64,000 nucleotides of DNA from Glandiceps talaboti (Eukaryota > Hemichordata > Enteropneusta > Spengelidae): NCBI RefSeq assembly GCF_964340395.1, contig NC_135563.1:12564151-12628150 (forward strand), given 5' to 3'. The notes below the pieces were generated by a model that had not been told where the DNA came from, did not search any database, and was given only the letters and a program-made list of their open reading frames with translations. Within the stretch, counting starts at the first letter, position 1, and every line of letters starts with the position of its first letter. Both the position numbers and the translations under genes were made by a program. Of the stretch, positions 1 to 52,795 are shown piece after piece.

Positions 1-786
1 GGAGGACTAGCGAAAACAATTCCTCTCATCAATTGATTTCAACAGTAACCCGAAACTTACTATTGAAATCAGTAAACGGCTTCGGCATGACACTAAACTT
101 TGCAAAAAAAAAAGATCCAACAATGAACACATTTTATCATAAAAACAGAGAAGGTTTCAGTAATAAAGTGACATTATGGAAGGTATCGCTAACTAAAGAA
201 GAGGGGAAATCGTCGCGTTTTGACTTCCATGTAATCACATTTACATTATGGGATAATAAAAACTAACAAAAAAAATCAAATTCAAGATTAGATGGCCTCA
301 TTTGCCATGTATTTTTACCTAATTGTGTAGCGGTCAAGTTTTTTTTTTTAATGATGCTAGCTGTAAAACATTCAATGACTTAAACCACAGACAAGTAAGA
401 AACTTACTTGTCTATGTTTAAACCTGTACAAGGCCTCATCTATATATACACACACTACGTACTGAGTTTTACTAGGGCGCTGTTGTTGTACAACTCTTGC
501 CCAAGGACTTTAAAGATTCAAGCAGCAGCTACATTCGTACGTCTGATTAGGCCTCGAACTGGCAAGCTGCAAGCCAGTCTGCAGTCACCCTAAACATCTC
601 AGTGATCACCATGACTACCGGGTTGTGAATTGTTGATTGAGTATAATAGAATGAAGGAAGTAGAATCTACCTAGTTCGGTGCTACAGTGTGTGGGCGTAC
701 AGTACTGACATTAATTATGATTGAAATGTCTTGTACATACAAATTAATGTAAGTGGAACGAAACGTCGTCAAGCACTGAGTAGATG

Positions 787-856
787 AATTACCTATTCAG
801 ATCTATGCATATAATACAGACAATTACCTATTCAGATCTATGCATATAATACAGAC
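787..856. repeat. Exact 35-bp tandem duplication
   Basis: Two adjacent identical 35-bp units, 787-821 and 822-856, each beginning AATTACCTATTCAGATC. The perfect identity suggests a recent slippage or short duplication. No gene overlaps it. Confidence 0.9.
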
Positions 857-2389
857 AAGGTGAATGGCTTTGTCTGAACTATTATCTGTGTGCATGTCCA
901 TGACAAAGAGAGGTCAAACTTCGGTCAGCAGAGTTACGTATCTTCTCACTGGCCACATATCGCATATGGAAATTTACGTACCCTGATCATGTCGCTGTTA
1001 TTACATATCCGCCATAGAGTCCATGCATATCCGGTTTACCACCTAAATATATTATACGTGTATATAGTGACATCGTGCAAATGCTTTCCAGTTTCTCACT
1101 TTTACATAAAATACAACAACCAAACAACTATTACTATTACTAACCTCCAGCCAAGTAAATGGCTGCCAAGAGACACCAAATCACAAGTTGTTGTCCCATT
1201 GATACGCTAGATAGTGTAGTCCAACCACTCCCTGTCTATGTTTTTTCTCCACGCTCCGGTGAAAGTCGTTTGACTGTCCTCTAGTACAAGTCCCAAGGCT
1301 TAGCAAAACTCGATTTGAGTCTGTGTAACGACCACACCTAATACCTCAACCCGACCTACGGAGAGAGTTCTATACGATGAGTGGTGCTTTTCGCTAAGGT
1401 TTCGATCTATAACAGTGTGACCTAGCGATGTGTATGGAATTATGAATTCACTACCTGATATACTTCCTTATTTAGTAAACACAAGTGTATGACGTTTGCA
1501 TATCTTTATTTTTAACTCACAGTTTCGCGGAAAAAATGTTAAGGTTTGATCGATTGAGGGCAGTATATCTAACATGGCTGTACGTACATTGATTACTATG
1601 TACATGTACATTCACAGGGGCGTGTAATATTGCATAGATTGTTGTTTTCCAGGTCTACAGACTAAATATAACAACCTTTTGAATATATATTCCTACATGT
1701 AAAGGGAAAGAGAGTTATAGTATACGTAGTACTATAGATCGATACATTTGTAGCAGCAAGATTCGTATGATATTTTCCTAAGAAAACGGAAATCTAAGCA
1801 ATAATACACGCCCCTGTGTGTACATTCAACTCCGTAGTACATGTATGTAAAATACTTAAAACAGTAGTAATGTATGTACTCATTAAAATTACAGTGTATG
1901 TAATGCAATAACAATTCGTTCAGCAGAATAGTTCGATAAAACGCATTGACTAGTTGACTGAACCATGACTGAACTCACAGCGAAACCCAGGCTGAATTTA
2001 CATATTGTAGCTAACCATATTTCACACCTCCTGTTGTTGAGTACCTCCGGCCATGATTTTATGACTAAATATGGATCACGTTGTCAGATCAATAGGACAG
2101 CAAAACAGTTTCTTTGGAACGGTTAATCGTAAATTAGAAACGAATGCGATCCCTATACTACATATACGGACCTTGATCATGCGATGATACTTTACTGTAC
2201 ATTGATTCTTGGAACCATCGAGGTAAAGGGACGCTTTGACCATGAACAATATATATTCTGCATTGCCAGATCGTGTTTAGATACCGAAGAACAAGTGATC
2301 TGTTTGAAATATGTCTGTTTCTTGTAAATCCAAAGTGGAAGAAGAAAGTTTGTGTATGATATGTAATAACGTCTAGAAAAAAAGTTGTT

Positions 2390-2650
2390 TGGTTCCAGTT
2401 ACCCGACCCCACCTAGTTTTTCACTGCCGACCATAATTTCTTTTTATATATGTTAGAAAAAAAAAATAAAAAAATGAAATTGTGAAGTCTTGCCAGAAAT
2501 AGTGGATGCGGAAACTGACATCAACTGAAAAAGACAATATTGTAAAACTGTTCTTCCTGTCTGTAATTGCTGTACGTACATATGATGGGAAGAAACCAAT
2601 AACACAGAGACCATTTGGAAAACACATAACTACCTGACCTAGACACACAC
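2390..2650 (+). repeat. Dispersed repeat, copy A
   Basis: About 255 bp matching the reverse complement of 13870-14125. Shared blocks include GGTTCCAGTTACCCGACCCC, the CACTGCCGACC block, a block reading AGAAATAGTGGATRCGGAAA and ACACAGAGACCATTTGGAAA. The internal A/T runs have diverged. The family is not identified; a short non-autonomous interspersed element is the most likely reading. The end sequences do not show a clear inverted repeat, so I do not assign it to DNA transposons. Confidence 0.7.
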
Positions 2651-4351
2651 ACCTGAAAAAATAAAATAAAATAAAATAAAAAATCTACCTACTTCACTTA
2701 TTCTAAAATTGAGTGTAACCGGAACCTCACAGTTCTTTTTTATTAGGCCTAACTAAACTTTTTACAAGTATGATTAATTGCATTTCTTCTATATGTGATG
2801 ATACTTATGACCAATGCATGTGAAACTTACCGTGTTGTGAAAGCGACACCGAAGATTTACTCGGCATCGTGTTTAGCGAATTATAAATGTGTGGTTTTTT
2901 ATCCTGAAAAAGTTTGACATGTAAAACAACTTATTCCCGGGAAACAAACTGTTCCAGTGCACCTACAGAGAGTTTGAATTTGCACGACATTCTCAAACTA
3001 ACTTATGGTTAATTAGTTGTGCATAGTAGTAAGGTCATTTCTACCATTGCTTGACTTCTCTAAAATATGGTTTTAAGCTAGTCACTCCCATCCAATCATG
3101 TCTCCATTGGGCTGTTATTATAATTCCAATTATACGACACGGTTTTGTTCGACACATACTAGGATGGTGTAGTTCTGCAATAAGCAAATGATACCAGGTC
3201 GCTGGATTGCCCACCAAAGACAAAAACTAAACGAGTCATCTATCTCATCATTGATTCAAGATCTATCCAAAAAGTTTATTGAATTATAAAAAAAAATTCC
3301 CCTGTGTATATTATCAACAAGAAACTGCATTGTAACATGCATTGAAGGTAAAATAATGATATTCTAATTGCAATGGAGTATCGATAATGGCAAAAATAAG
3401 TGGCGAAACATCTTCAAAACAATAAATAAAACCATGTGAATAAAAGAAATATTCGTAGAAACAAATAGAAAACATGCCAAACTTAAAGATCTTTCCGAAA
3501 ATCGCGATTTTTAACGTGGACTTGTAGTCTATAGTGACAGTGAATGTTAAAATATAGAACCGGTGTCAACAATGTTAAGAATTGAACGCATGGAGCCAGA
3601 CTAGTCATCTTTCCAAACCAAATCATCAGTACACAGTTACTGTGGTAAACACCACATCAAAGTAAAAGGGTTGTGTCGATTAGCTAGCTAGACCATCTCT
3701 AAATATACTGTCGTTGATGGCGCTCTTGTAAGCGATGACGCATATTACTCGTAGTACTACCGAGCACAAGAAACTTCGGTAGTTTTTAAAAGTCCATCCA
3801 TGTTTGCCAGTTCAAACGTTCGTCACTTGTGTTACATGATGATAACGATGACTATGTACATTCTGCATTAAAACTAAGTTCCCCGATGGGTATATTATAC
3901 AACTTCCCCCAAAAGTACAAAACTAGACAATTCGGTCCTCTTTTACAACGATATTTTTTTTTAAAATCCTTTTCAAGGGAGAACATTTACAGCACCAAAA
4001 TTATAACTTTCACCAAATCAATTGAACATCAAATTACTTAGCATGTAATTTGACATCAACCTCCGTTTTATTACTCTTAGAAAATTGTCTTATATATATA
4101 TATAGCTATAGTAAAATAATTAACAATGCAATGATCATTCAGAATAAAAATTGATTATAATAACAGTCATATATTTACAAAACAAATCAACAACAAAAAA
4201 ACTAAATTGCATTGACCTTTAGAAAATAGTCACTTGAGATACGGGGAATTGTGCACGACATTTACTTGAACTTGGTCCCAAACTGCGCAATTTGGAAAAT
4301 ACTAACCTGGTAAACTAAACTTAAAATATAATACTATCGATAGTAAAATAC

Positions 4352-4357
4352 TTTATT
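4352..4357 (-). promoter_or_regulatory. Possible poly(A) signal of the nucleoside transporter gene
   Basis: AATAAA on the minus strand about 420 bp beyond the transporter stop codon. The distance is reasonable for a 3' UTR, but AATAAA is common in AT-rich DNA and there is no independent support. Confidence 0.35.
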
Positions 4358-4776
4358 TTGCATGTTCTGTGCTTCATAAACATTGATAAAGCAATGTTAG
4401 AATATGTGTATAAACTCTGGGTGGAAACACACTCAAATATATTGTTTCATACAAGAGAAGGCCTGGGGGCTGCATGTCAATAATAACTAACAGCAGGGTA
4501 CCAGTAGACGTTCCTGAGCTCCTGGCATTATTATAACAGAACCCGTGATGCTTGAGTTTCAGCCTCGTACTCTGGGTATTTGTATGAGTACTTGTGGCGG
4601 TCTCTATCATGTCTATGGAGTTGTGCGGTCACTCTGTGAGTTGACGTCATGTTCATGTTTGCACCCTATACCCACTGGAGTCGGACGACACTGGCAGCTT
4701 CGAAACCCGGGTGGTTTTTTTTTCAAAGTAATTGCTGGTTTAAAAGTTGGCCTTGCTCGTCCATAGTTTACATCAA

Positions 4777-17442
<12,666 letters not shown>

Positions 17443-17716
17443 GATCAAGTAGCAGAGGTCTGTGACAACCGGCGTGGGTAAAAACCAAAGTGGGTGTGTA
17501 TGTGTGTGTGTGAATGTAGTGAATGGACTGTACTCTGCATACGTGACAAGTGAAATTATTCGGGTGCTTTGCATAGCATACAAAGGTGAAAGGTCATTCT
17601 ACATACATAACTTATCTAAGAGTTCTTTCATGTCTTTAGCGCTTTATCACTGGAAGAAGAATACACCAGTATACTGTGACAATGGAGGTATTAAAGCTTG
17701 GTGGATGCCTCCATGC

Positions 17717-17941
17717 CAATCTGATTAAAATCTGATGTTAGATAGGCTGGTTTTCCTGTATTTACCTTTATTCCATCGTTATTGCGTCTTTTACGTTAGT
17801 TTTTTTTCCTGGGCGAACGCCTTTCCAACGGAAAGGCGTTCGCCCAGGAAAAAAAAAACTAACGTAAAAGACGCAATAACGATGGAATAAAGGTAAATAC
17901 AGGAAAACCAGCCTATCTAACATCAGATTTTAATCAGATTG
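17717..17941. mobile_element. 225-bp foldback element, near-perfect 110-bp arms, 10-bp target duplication
   Basis: The arms 17717-17826 and 17830-17941 are reverse complements differing only in the length of one T/A run (8 versus 10), with a 3-nt centre (AAC). The ends read CAATCTGATT and AATCAGATTG. They are flanked by the perfect 10-bp direct repeat GCCTCCATGC (17707-17716 and 17942-17951), which marks it as an insertion and not an assembly inversion. Non-autonomous; too short to code. It lies 275 bp upstream of the transporter start codon, so a transcript starting upstream of it would form a very stable hairpin in its 5' UTR or first intron. Confidence 0.88.
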
Positions 17942-18050
17942 GCCTCCATGCATGCTTTGACCATGGAAATACCGTGGATGGTACTTCCATGCCTTGGCAA
18001 TGATTAATCGGAATCGAATTACGATGTTCAGAACCCCTCTTCTCTCGTAA

Positions 18051-18958
18051 GGGGAGAACCATTTGATTTCTTGGGGGGGGGGGTATGGAGGTAGTAGGTA
18101 TGGGAGCAATTTTTTTTTCCAGTCAGAGTGACAGCAATTTTTTTTCTACTGTCAGTCCTGCATCAATTTTTTTTTTCAAATGGAGTAGCAGTGCAATTTT
18201 TTTTAATTAGTCATTAAGTTTGTAATGCGTTGTTTATACCTATACCACGTCACATGGTTCACAACTGTACCTCTAAATAACTTGTTCTGTGCAAGTAGAA
18301 GAATTAGCAGTTAGTATGAAAAACGTCTGTCTACCAACCATACTTCTGCTACTTAAATATGTATGTACAAAAGATGACTGGTAAATATCCCTGAGGAGCT
18401 GACTGATCTGGGGAGTGTTGCACTCCTGACCCCTGTGAATTGCTTTCCTTTAAGCCATCATAGTAGTACCAGGAACCAGAAGAAAATATCTTGCATGTGT
18501 AATGTGACACTAGTTTATTGACTACTGTCTTGTTTTTTAAATTGTCTTAATTTACGGAAGCCAAATAGTCCCCTTCAGATATTGACTGTGTCATTGAGAT
18601 ATTGCAACAAAAATCCTGAAATATGTTTTCTTGGGTCAGAAAAAGAAAGGAAAACTTTGTGTGCACTTGGGTTTAAAGCAGAGCTATATAGTGCATGCTT
18701 TAATGATAAGTGCTGGAAAAAACCCAGGAATTTATACTTGTATCAAAAGCATATGCGCCGCCTATGGCGGCGCAGGTTTCCAAATTTGCTCATTTCTGGT
18801 GCATTGTGACAAACTTTTTTTTCAATTCTGTCTGTTATGACATTTTTTTTCTCAAGCCATTACAGGATCAAATTTTTTTTCTGGTTCACCTGGAAACAAA
18901 TTTTTTCCCCTCAAAATCCTCCATACCCCCCCCCCCCAGAAATCAAATGGTTCTCCCC
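18051..18958. mobile_element. 908-bp non-autonomous TIR element with TAA target duplication
   Basis: Terminal inverted repeats begin GGGGAGAACCATTTGATTTC and continue through a G-run and a TATGGAGG block (18051-18092; inverse at 18917-18958). Flanked by TAA on both sides (18048-18050, 18959-18961). A 3-bp TWA target fits the PIF/Harbinger superfamily. Subterminal regions on both sides hold repeated poly-T/poly-A blocks. No transposase frame is visible. A partial end of the same family lies near 58120. Confidence 0.8.
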
Positions 18959-19669
18959 TAAACATTTATGAAACTTTTGGTCCCGACATGGAGGTATAAA
19001 AATAGACAAGTAAATTTATTCAAATGTTTATTTAAGTTGCAAGGTCATATTACTAGTAACACGTGTGGAAGCCACGTCCAATACAAACGATTCGATACAA
19101 ATACATCTGTAATTAGATAGTAGACAGAGAGGTTTAAGATACAATGCATACGCGTACACGTAGTGACGCGTACAAAGTTGTATTTAGTTACGCCTTCAGA
19201 ACGCAAGTTTACGTGAAAAAACTCTCACGTACTGAACGAGTTTGGCCAATGTAAATTCTGTGCCACGTGCATAATGTGACGCCGAGCGACCGATAATATT
19301 CATATTTTTCTCTCCAATGCGGGAACATCTATGGTTCAGTATCGTGCTTTGGAAACGAGAATAATTTATGGTATAAAAGGGGACATTTGAGGAAAATGGG
19401 ACACATGCAACGATATATAATTTTGGGTTGCAAAGGGGGGGGGGGGGGGGGTGAACGTTCCAATGGTCGTTTGCATATGATTCATTAACGGTTTCATCTG
19501 ACTTTATGGATACATTGATGAAATCATGGCATATACGAATAGACATATATTACTGAATGATTTGCATAATTAAAGATAATTGTATTATCAGTAGCTGCTC
19601 ACAAATACATACGTCTTATAAGTGTAATGTTGATATTGTTTGCATAATTTTATAGTATGGTCTATACGA

Positions 19670-19845
19670 ATAATTGATTTCATAACATATCGTTTTCATA
19701 CAGCTTTCAGCGATCGGCTTAGATATCGTGTCACGTGGTATGGACTAGTGACTGTCATTTGCATAGACCGTGCACTAGTATTCTATTTCCCTAGGGCAAT
19801 AATCATGTAGCACAGGGTATTCAAGTTTGGTGATTTCCTTTGACA
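19670..19845. repeat. Dispersed repeat, copy 2 (pair with 8410-8575)
   Basis: Same orientation as 8410-8575; shares the block GTCACGTGGTATGGACTAGT and the CCTAGGGCA segment. Unidentified family. Confidence 0.6.
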
Positions 19846-20036
19846 ATGAAAAATATGTGCGTGAGAATATGACATATAAAACATATATTGCCTGGCCTCA
19901 TTCTGGATATCACCCCTCGGCTATTGAATATATGAAATGTGCTAAATAAAGAGATATATATACACGCATGTTCAACTTGGATGACGTAACGACACATAGG
20001 TCCCATGCATTTAATCTATGTCACAGTGGCTTTACA

Positions 20037-20150
20037 TTGATTAATTTGCATAAACTACAATATAGCGAATAAGAGGATATATACATGTACCAATTAATTT
20101 GCATATACTACAAGACAATGAATAAGAGAATGTATATATGTATCTATATT
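20037..20150. repeat. Imperfect ~60-bp tandem duplication
   Basis: Two adjacent related units, each containing AATTTGCATA, ACTACAA and GAATAAGAG followed by a TATATA stretch. Intergenic. Confidence 0.6.
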
Positions 20151-21057
20151 ATATTGGTTCACTTTTTGCGCAAAACTCGTTAACTTTTCCCTGTGATAAA
20201 GACAACTAAGTCTAAATTTAGCACATGTGCGACAGGAATTGAAATTCACATCTGACGCGACATTGAAATATTGGAATACAATTATAGCTAAACAAAATTC
20301 TGCATTCATGCGTTTATAATTTCATGATATATTTCTCCCAGCAATATTGCGTAAGTAGACGTCAACGAATGCATCAATTTTATGTGTATGTAAGGGCTTA
20401 ACTTGTTGTCATGGTCATGTATTGCAAGAAAACCATAGTTGATGTACGAATGGATGAATGTGAGTTTTTATTCTCCAAATAGTTTCTTTCATAGGAAACT
20501 ATACCCAGCGACTTAGATTACTCGGAGCATGAAACAAATATAAACGGATAGATATTTGCCGCATTACCCCTTTACGCATGCCCATTGGTTTGTATATGCA
20601 CAGACAAGTAAGTTGTCTGTGGTATATGTTACTGATTATGCCACCTTTTGGGTATATTCTTAGTTTAAATGAAACAATGGAACATTTTCGAAATCACAGA
20701 AAAATAATCAGCAAGTCCAATGAAATGATTAGAGAAATACAGTGGATTCCGCATACATCGGTGGAGTGATCATGAATTTCAAAATGTTACTAATCCATGG
20801 AAATGGAAAATCTCGTAAGGTACTGCACTCTTACAGGACTTTTCGGCATAAGGTGTCATTAGGGAGCCAATCACGAACTGACAATTGTTCTATGCTAAAT
20901 GATTGTCGTTTTTATTTGAAGACTGCAGCAACAAATTGCGTGTCTCCAGAGACTTGATTATTAGTACTCTGTCACAATCTGACGACTTCAGACTGACTAC
21001 AATTTATACAAAGGACTGGACACTGAAGAATGGCGGATAACACACAAACACAGACAC

Positions 21058-21163
21058 ACATACATACATACACACATACATACATACAATCATACATACA
21101 TACATACATACATACATACATACATACATACATACACACACATACATACATACATACATACAG
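21058..21163. repeat. (CATA)n microsatellite
   Basis: Tetranucleotide repeat with CACA interruptions, about 570 bp beyond the DHX34 stop codon. Confidence 0.95.
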
Positions 21164-21396
21164 GTAGGCATGCATTTTGCCGTATTGGATTTTGGCGCTA
21201 TACAAATTCTTTTGATTGATGTGTACATGCATTTGCCAAAGTCCACATATGTTGATGTGGTAATTCTGGATATAGGTGTACTATTGTTTTAATTCAACTA
21301 ATTCAACTTCAAAGCGTAGCTATCCGTATCGACTTTTTCCATAAAGTACTCAACAAATTTTGGACCACAATAAGGAACATACAAGTCCATAGTCCA

Positions 21397-21402
21397 TTTA
21401 TT
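21397..21402 (-). promoter_or_regulatory. Possible poly(A) signal of DHX34
   Basis: AATAAA on the minus strand about 330 bp beyond the DHX34 stop. Plausible distance, no other support. Confidence 0.35.
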
Positions 21403-21732
21403 TTTGTAACCCTTGATCTCTACCCAAAGCACCTCACAACAAATCCAAGGATTATTTTCAAACAATTTTGGTCCTGGTGACCATTGGATGCCGAGGTAAA
21501 AACAGTGTTATTTGAAAAAATTATATTGCCATAATTCAGTGAACTGCTATCCAATATGTGCACTGCCAATTTCATACAATGACAGAAGCCATAGATGTAT
21601 GACTGTCAGTGTGCCATACTCTGGGTATTTGTACAAGTGGTTGCAGCCTTTTCTGATGCTGTACTTTCACTAGCATTGTAGTATGATTTGACAAAAGAAA
21701 CATTCTGATACAAAAACATTGTATAATGTGTT

Positions 21733-40069
<18,337 letters not shown>

Positions 40070-40379
40070 TGTGTCCAATTAACATCTATCTAGTCATCTG
40101 TAATTGATCAGTCTCAAACTACAACTGTGAGAAAATTCAATGAACTAAACGACCAACATGCAGTGAACCGATCAGTACGTGCAGGAACACTGAATTTGAT
40201 TTTCGTACCAAAAGACAAAACACAGAACATACACATCGTTTTGAACATCGTTCTTATTGAATTATCTGCTGCAACCTAGTTCTTCATACGTGAATCATGT
40301 GTCACACCACAAAGCCAAGATGCTGTTCCTAACACTAACAGATTGCCAATCCTGCTGACTCCAGTACTAGTGGAATGGG

Positions 40380-40392
40380 CGCGGCCATCTTG
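40380..40392 (-). promoter_or_regulatory. YY1-like site upstream of DHX34
   Basis: CAAGATGGCCGC on the minus strand, about 310 bp upstream of the DHX34 start. It matches the core of the YY1 element (AAGATGGC) that is common at housekeeping-gene starts. Binding is inferred from sequence only. Confidence 0.5.
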
Positions 40393-40413
40393 AATGTTTA
40401 CATCTCGAAATAT

Positions 40414-40425
40414 TTCTCGCGAGAA
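40414..40425. promoter_or_regulatory. TCTCGCGAGA palindromic promoter motif
   Basis: TTCTCGCGAGAA, a 12-bp perfect palindrome containing the TCTCGCGAGA element known from TATA-less and often bidirectional animal promoters. It is about 350 bp from the DHX34 start and about 20 bp from the YY1-like site, in an otherwise CpG-poor neighbourhood. Confidence 0.6.
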
Positions 40426-41473
40426 CTGACGAGATCATTAGTTGTGTACGTCAATCAAACTTCGAAGTCGTCATTATTCATCTGTTTTGTTTGAATCGAA
40501 CTAATTTAGCATACTTTTTGTCTTTGCTTGCATAACCAAATATGAGAAATTTAATCGCGATTTTCTCTTTAGATTGCAGTTGAGTGTTTTGTGAAATGAA
40601 GGATGCCTGGTAGTCTTCTAGGTTTATAGTAAGAGTCAGCCTGAGACCACTTTGGTGGTCTGAGATCCACACAGATGAAGACATCGTTTTCTCTTTGCAA
40701 TATATACAGGCCGAGGTAAATCCATTTTATTCTACTTAAATTGTACTTTTACAAGTGGCGAGATATATATATATTTTTTAATTCATTTTTATTTATTTAT
40801 TTATTTATTTTTTATTTATTCATCGCTTGAATCAGGCCCCGGGCCTGGCGTATATAGAAAAGTGAAAATACAAATACACAAACTATACAAAAACTGTCAC
40901 AAAACATACGGATAAGAGAGAAATAACACACAAATCATTGAAGCGTGGTGCATGCACGAGCGATTACGTTGTTTTTTTGTTTTCTAAACCGTATACCAGT
41001 CAGTGAAACTATTATCATTTGACCTTTGCGCTAACAATGATGATGACATATTCATTAGAATCATCAGTGACATCACGAAGTTTCCTGGTAAGTGCGTATG
41101 ACTGGTATCCAAATTATGAAACACCGTGCACCAGGATGTCCTATATTACCGTATACGGCAATCTAATGTTTTGGCACACACAATGAAAGGGCGTAACCTA
41201 TGAATATTTAGTAAAATTACCATGATTACAACGACCGTGTACCTATCCTGAGTGTGGCCAACACAATGTTTCACGAGGTGACAGTCCATGTACGAGTCGG
41301 GTTCTACTAACTATAAAGTAGAACTTTCTGCAATTAATCTCAGTGTCAGTGCGACAGCACACAACGATCACGACACACGCAGTGGGAACAACGAGAAGTT
41401 CACTGTATATACAGTAAGGACAATACGAAGACTTACTACAGTTGTCAACCTTTGCATGACCTAGTGTTATATA

Positions 41474-51878
<10,405 letters not shown>

Positions 51879-52175
51879 ATCACATTTTGAAAATACAACT
51901 CCAGAACTTTTTAGTAACTGTGCACAGTCATCTCAAACCATTCACATTCAGAAATATAATTGTTTGGTCTGAAATGATACAACGTACATTATCATGTTTT
52001 TTGTTTGTTTGTGTTTTTGTTTTTTTGCTAATGGAACGGTAATCAATTGCACTTTATCAACCAAGATGTAAAAAATCTCATCTAAATTACTGCTACACCA
52101 CAAAGATCTTCACGTCCTTAGTTATCAGGAAAGGGATTCTGATTTGATAAGATGGAGATTTGTAAAATTCTTTTT

Positions 52176-52181
52176 ATTAAA
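52176..52181 (+). promoter_or_regulatory. Possible poly(A) signal of the Knickkopf-like gene
   Basis: ATTAAA about 300 bp after the stop codon. Plausible distance; unsupported otherwise. Confidence 0.3.
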
Positions 52182-52439
52182 TACATCACAACAAAGCATA
52201 GTATGCATGGATAATGGATTGGTGACACAGATTGGAGAGACTGTGCGAAAAGTGGATGTTTTTGTCATTTTTCTTCATAAACTTGCATTGTACGCTTAAA
52301 GTTTGTTTCGCTTAAAGTTTGAATCGGCTTCCATTGTAATTCGCAACGCTTCAACCATAATGTGTCGATGTTGATGGAAATCTGAGGTACAAATCACTTC
52401 AGAATAGGGGCGAGATCATATCAATAGTTCAATGTTGGA

Positions 52440-52795
52440 CAAAAAACTAAATTACTTTAGTTCGGCCTCAGACTGCCCCCCCCCCCCCCTAACTAAATTG
52501 GTCAAACGTGAAGTTTCAGACAGTAAAATCAGTATATAGTAGTATTTTGGGCTATAAATAAAAACGCCCGTATGTAGTTATGAGGAAAAACATACTTCTT
52601 TTGTCGACACTTTGGTTATAGTGCCATGCATTTACTATAGCGAAAATTTTTCCGTTTCTCAATTCGACAACATTTTTGTTAGAAATAGTTGTATTTGGGG
52701 TACAAATCAGATCCATTAAAAGTACAATCGTTTTTGTAGGATGAGAACTAAAATGACTCAAAAAAAAACCAACCCGCAAAGTAAAAGAATTTAGT
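52440..52795. mobile_element. MITE-like repeat, copy 2 (pair with 23475-23830)
   Basis: Same orientation and layout as 23475-23830, including the inner left C-run after GCCTCAGAC, the GTGCCATGCATTTACT block and the GATGAGAAC block near the right end. The ends are imperfect inverted repeats rich in AGTAAA/TTTAGTT. Confidence 0.7.

Larger units (their letters stand above)
1..4350. other. Gene-free spacer, repeats only
   Basis: I see no credible coding exon here. The open frames are short, have no recognisable domain and are not bounded by splice sites that join to anything. The stretch holds a 35-bp exact tandem duplication (787-856), an imperfect inverted repeat around 1597-1637 and 1799-1846, and one copy (2390-2650) of a dispersed repeat whose inverted partner lies at 13870-14125. 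It lies downstream of the 3' end of the nucleoside transporter gene. Confidence 0.6.
17443..21732. other. Spacer between transporter start and DHX34 3' end
   Basis: No coding exon is supported. It must hold the transporter promoter and any 5' UTR exon, and the DHX34 3' UTR. Contents recognised: a 225-bp foldback element (17717-17941), a 908-bp TIR element (18051-18958), a dispersed repeat copy (19670-19845), a ~60-bp imperfect tandem duplication (20037-20150) and a CATA microsatellite (21058-21163). A 116-codon minus-strand open frame at 19196-19546 has no domain, low-complexity proline from a poly-G run and no splice context, so I leave it out. Confidence 0.6.
40070..41473. promoter_or_regulatory. 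Head-to-head spacer between DHX34 and the Knickkopf-like gene
   Basis: 1.4 kb separating two divergent start codons. The DHX34-proximal part holds a YY1-like site and a TCTCGCGAGA palindrome. The middle holds an A/T-rich simple stretch (40765-40820). The part before 41474 must hold the 5' UTR of the Knickkopf-like gene. No coding exon is visible. Confidence 0.5.

Noticed and set aside
17717-17941. Palindrome considered as an assembly inversion artefact
   Set aside because: The perfect 10-bp direct repeat immediately outside both arms is what a transposon insertion leaves, so insertion is the better reading; long-read confirmation would still be useful.
19196-19546. 116-codon minus-strand open frame upstream of the transporter
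   Set aside because: Contains a proline run from poly-G, no family resemblance, and no splice or expression context.
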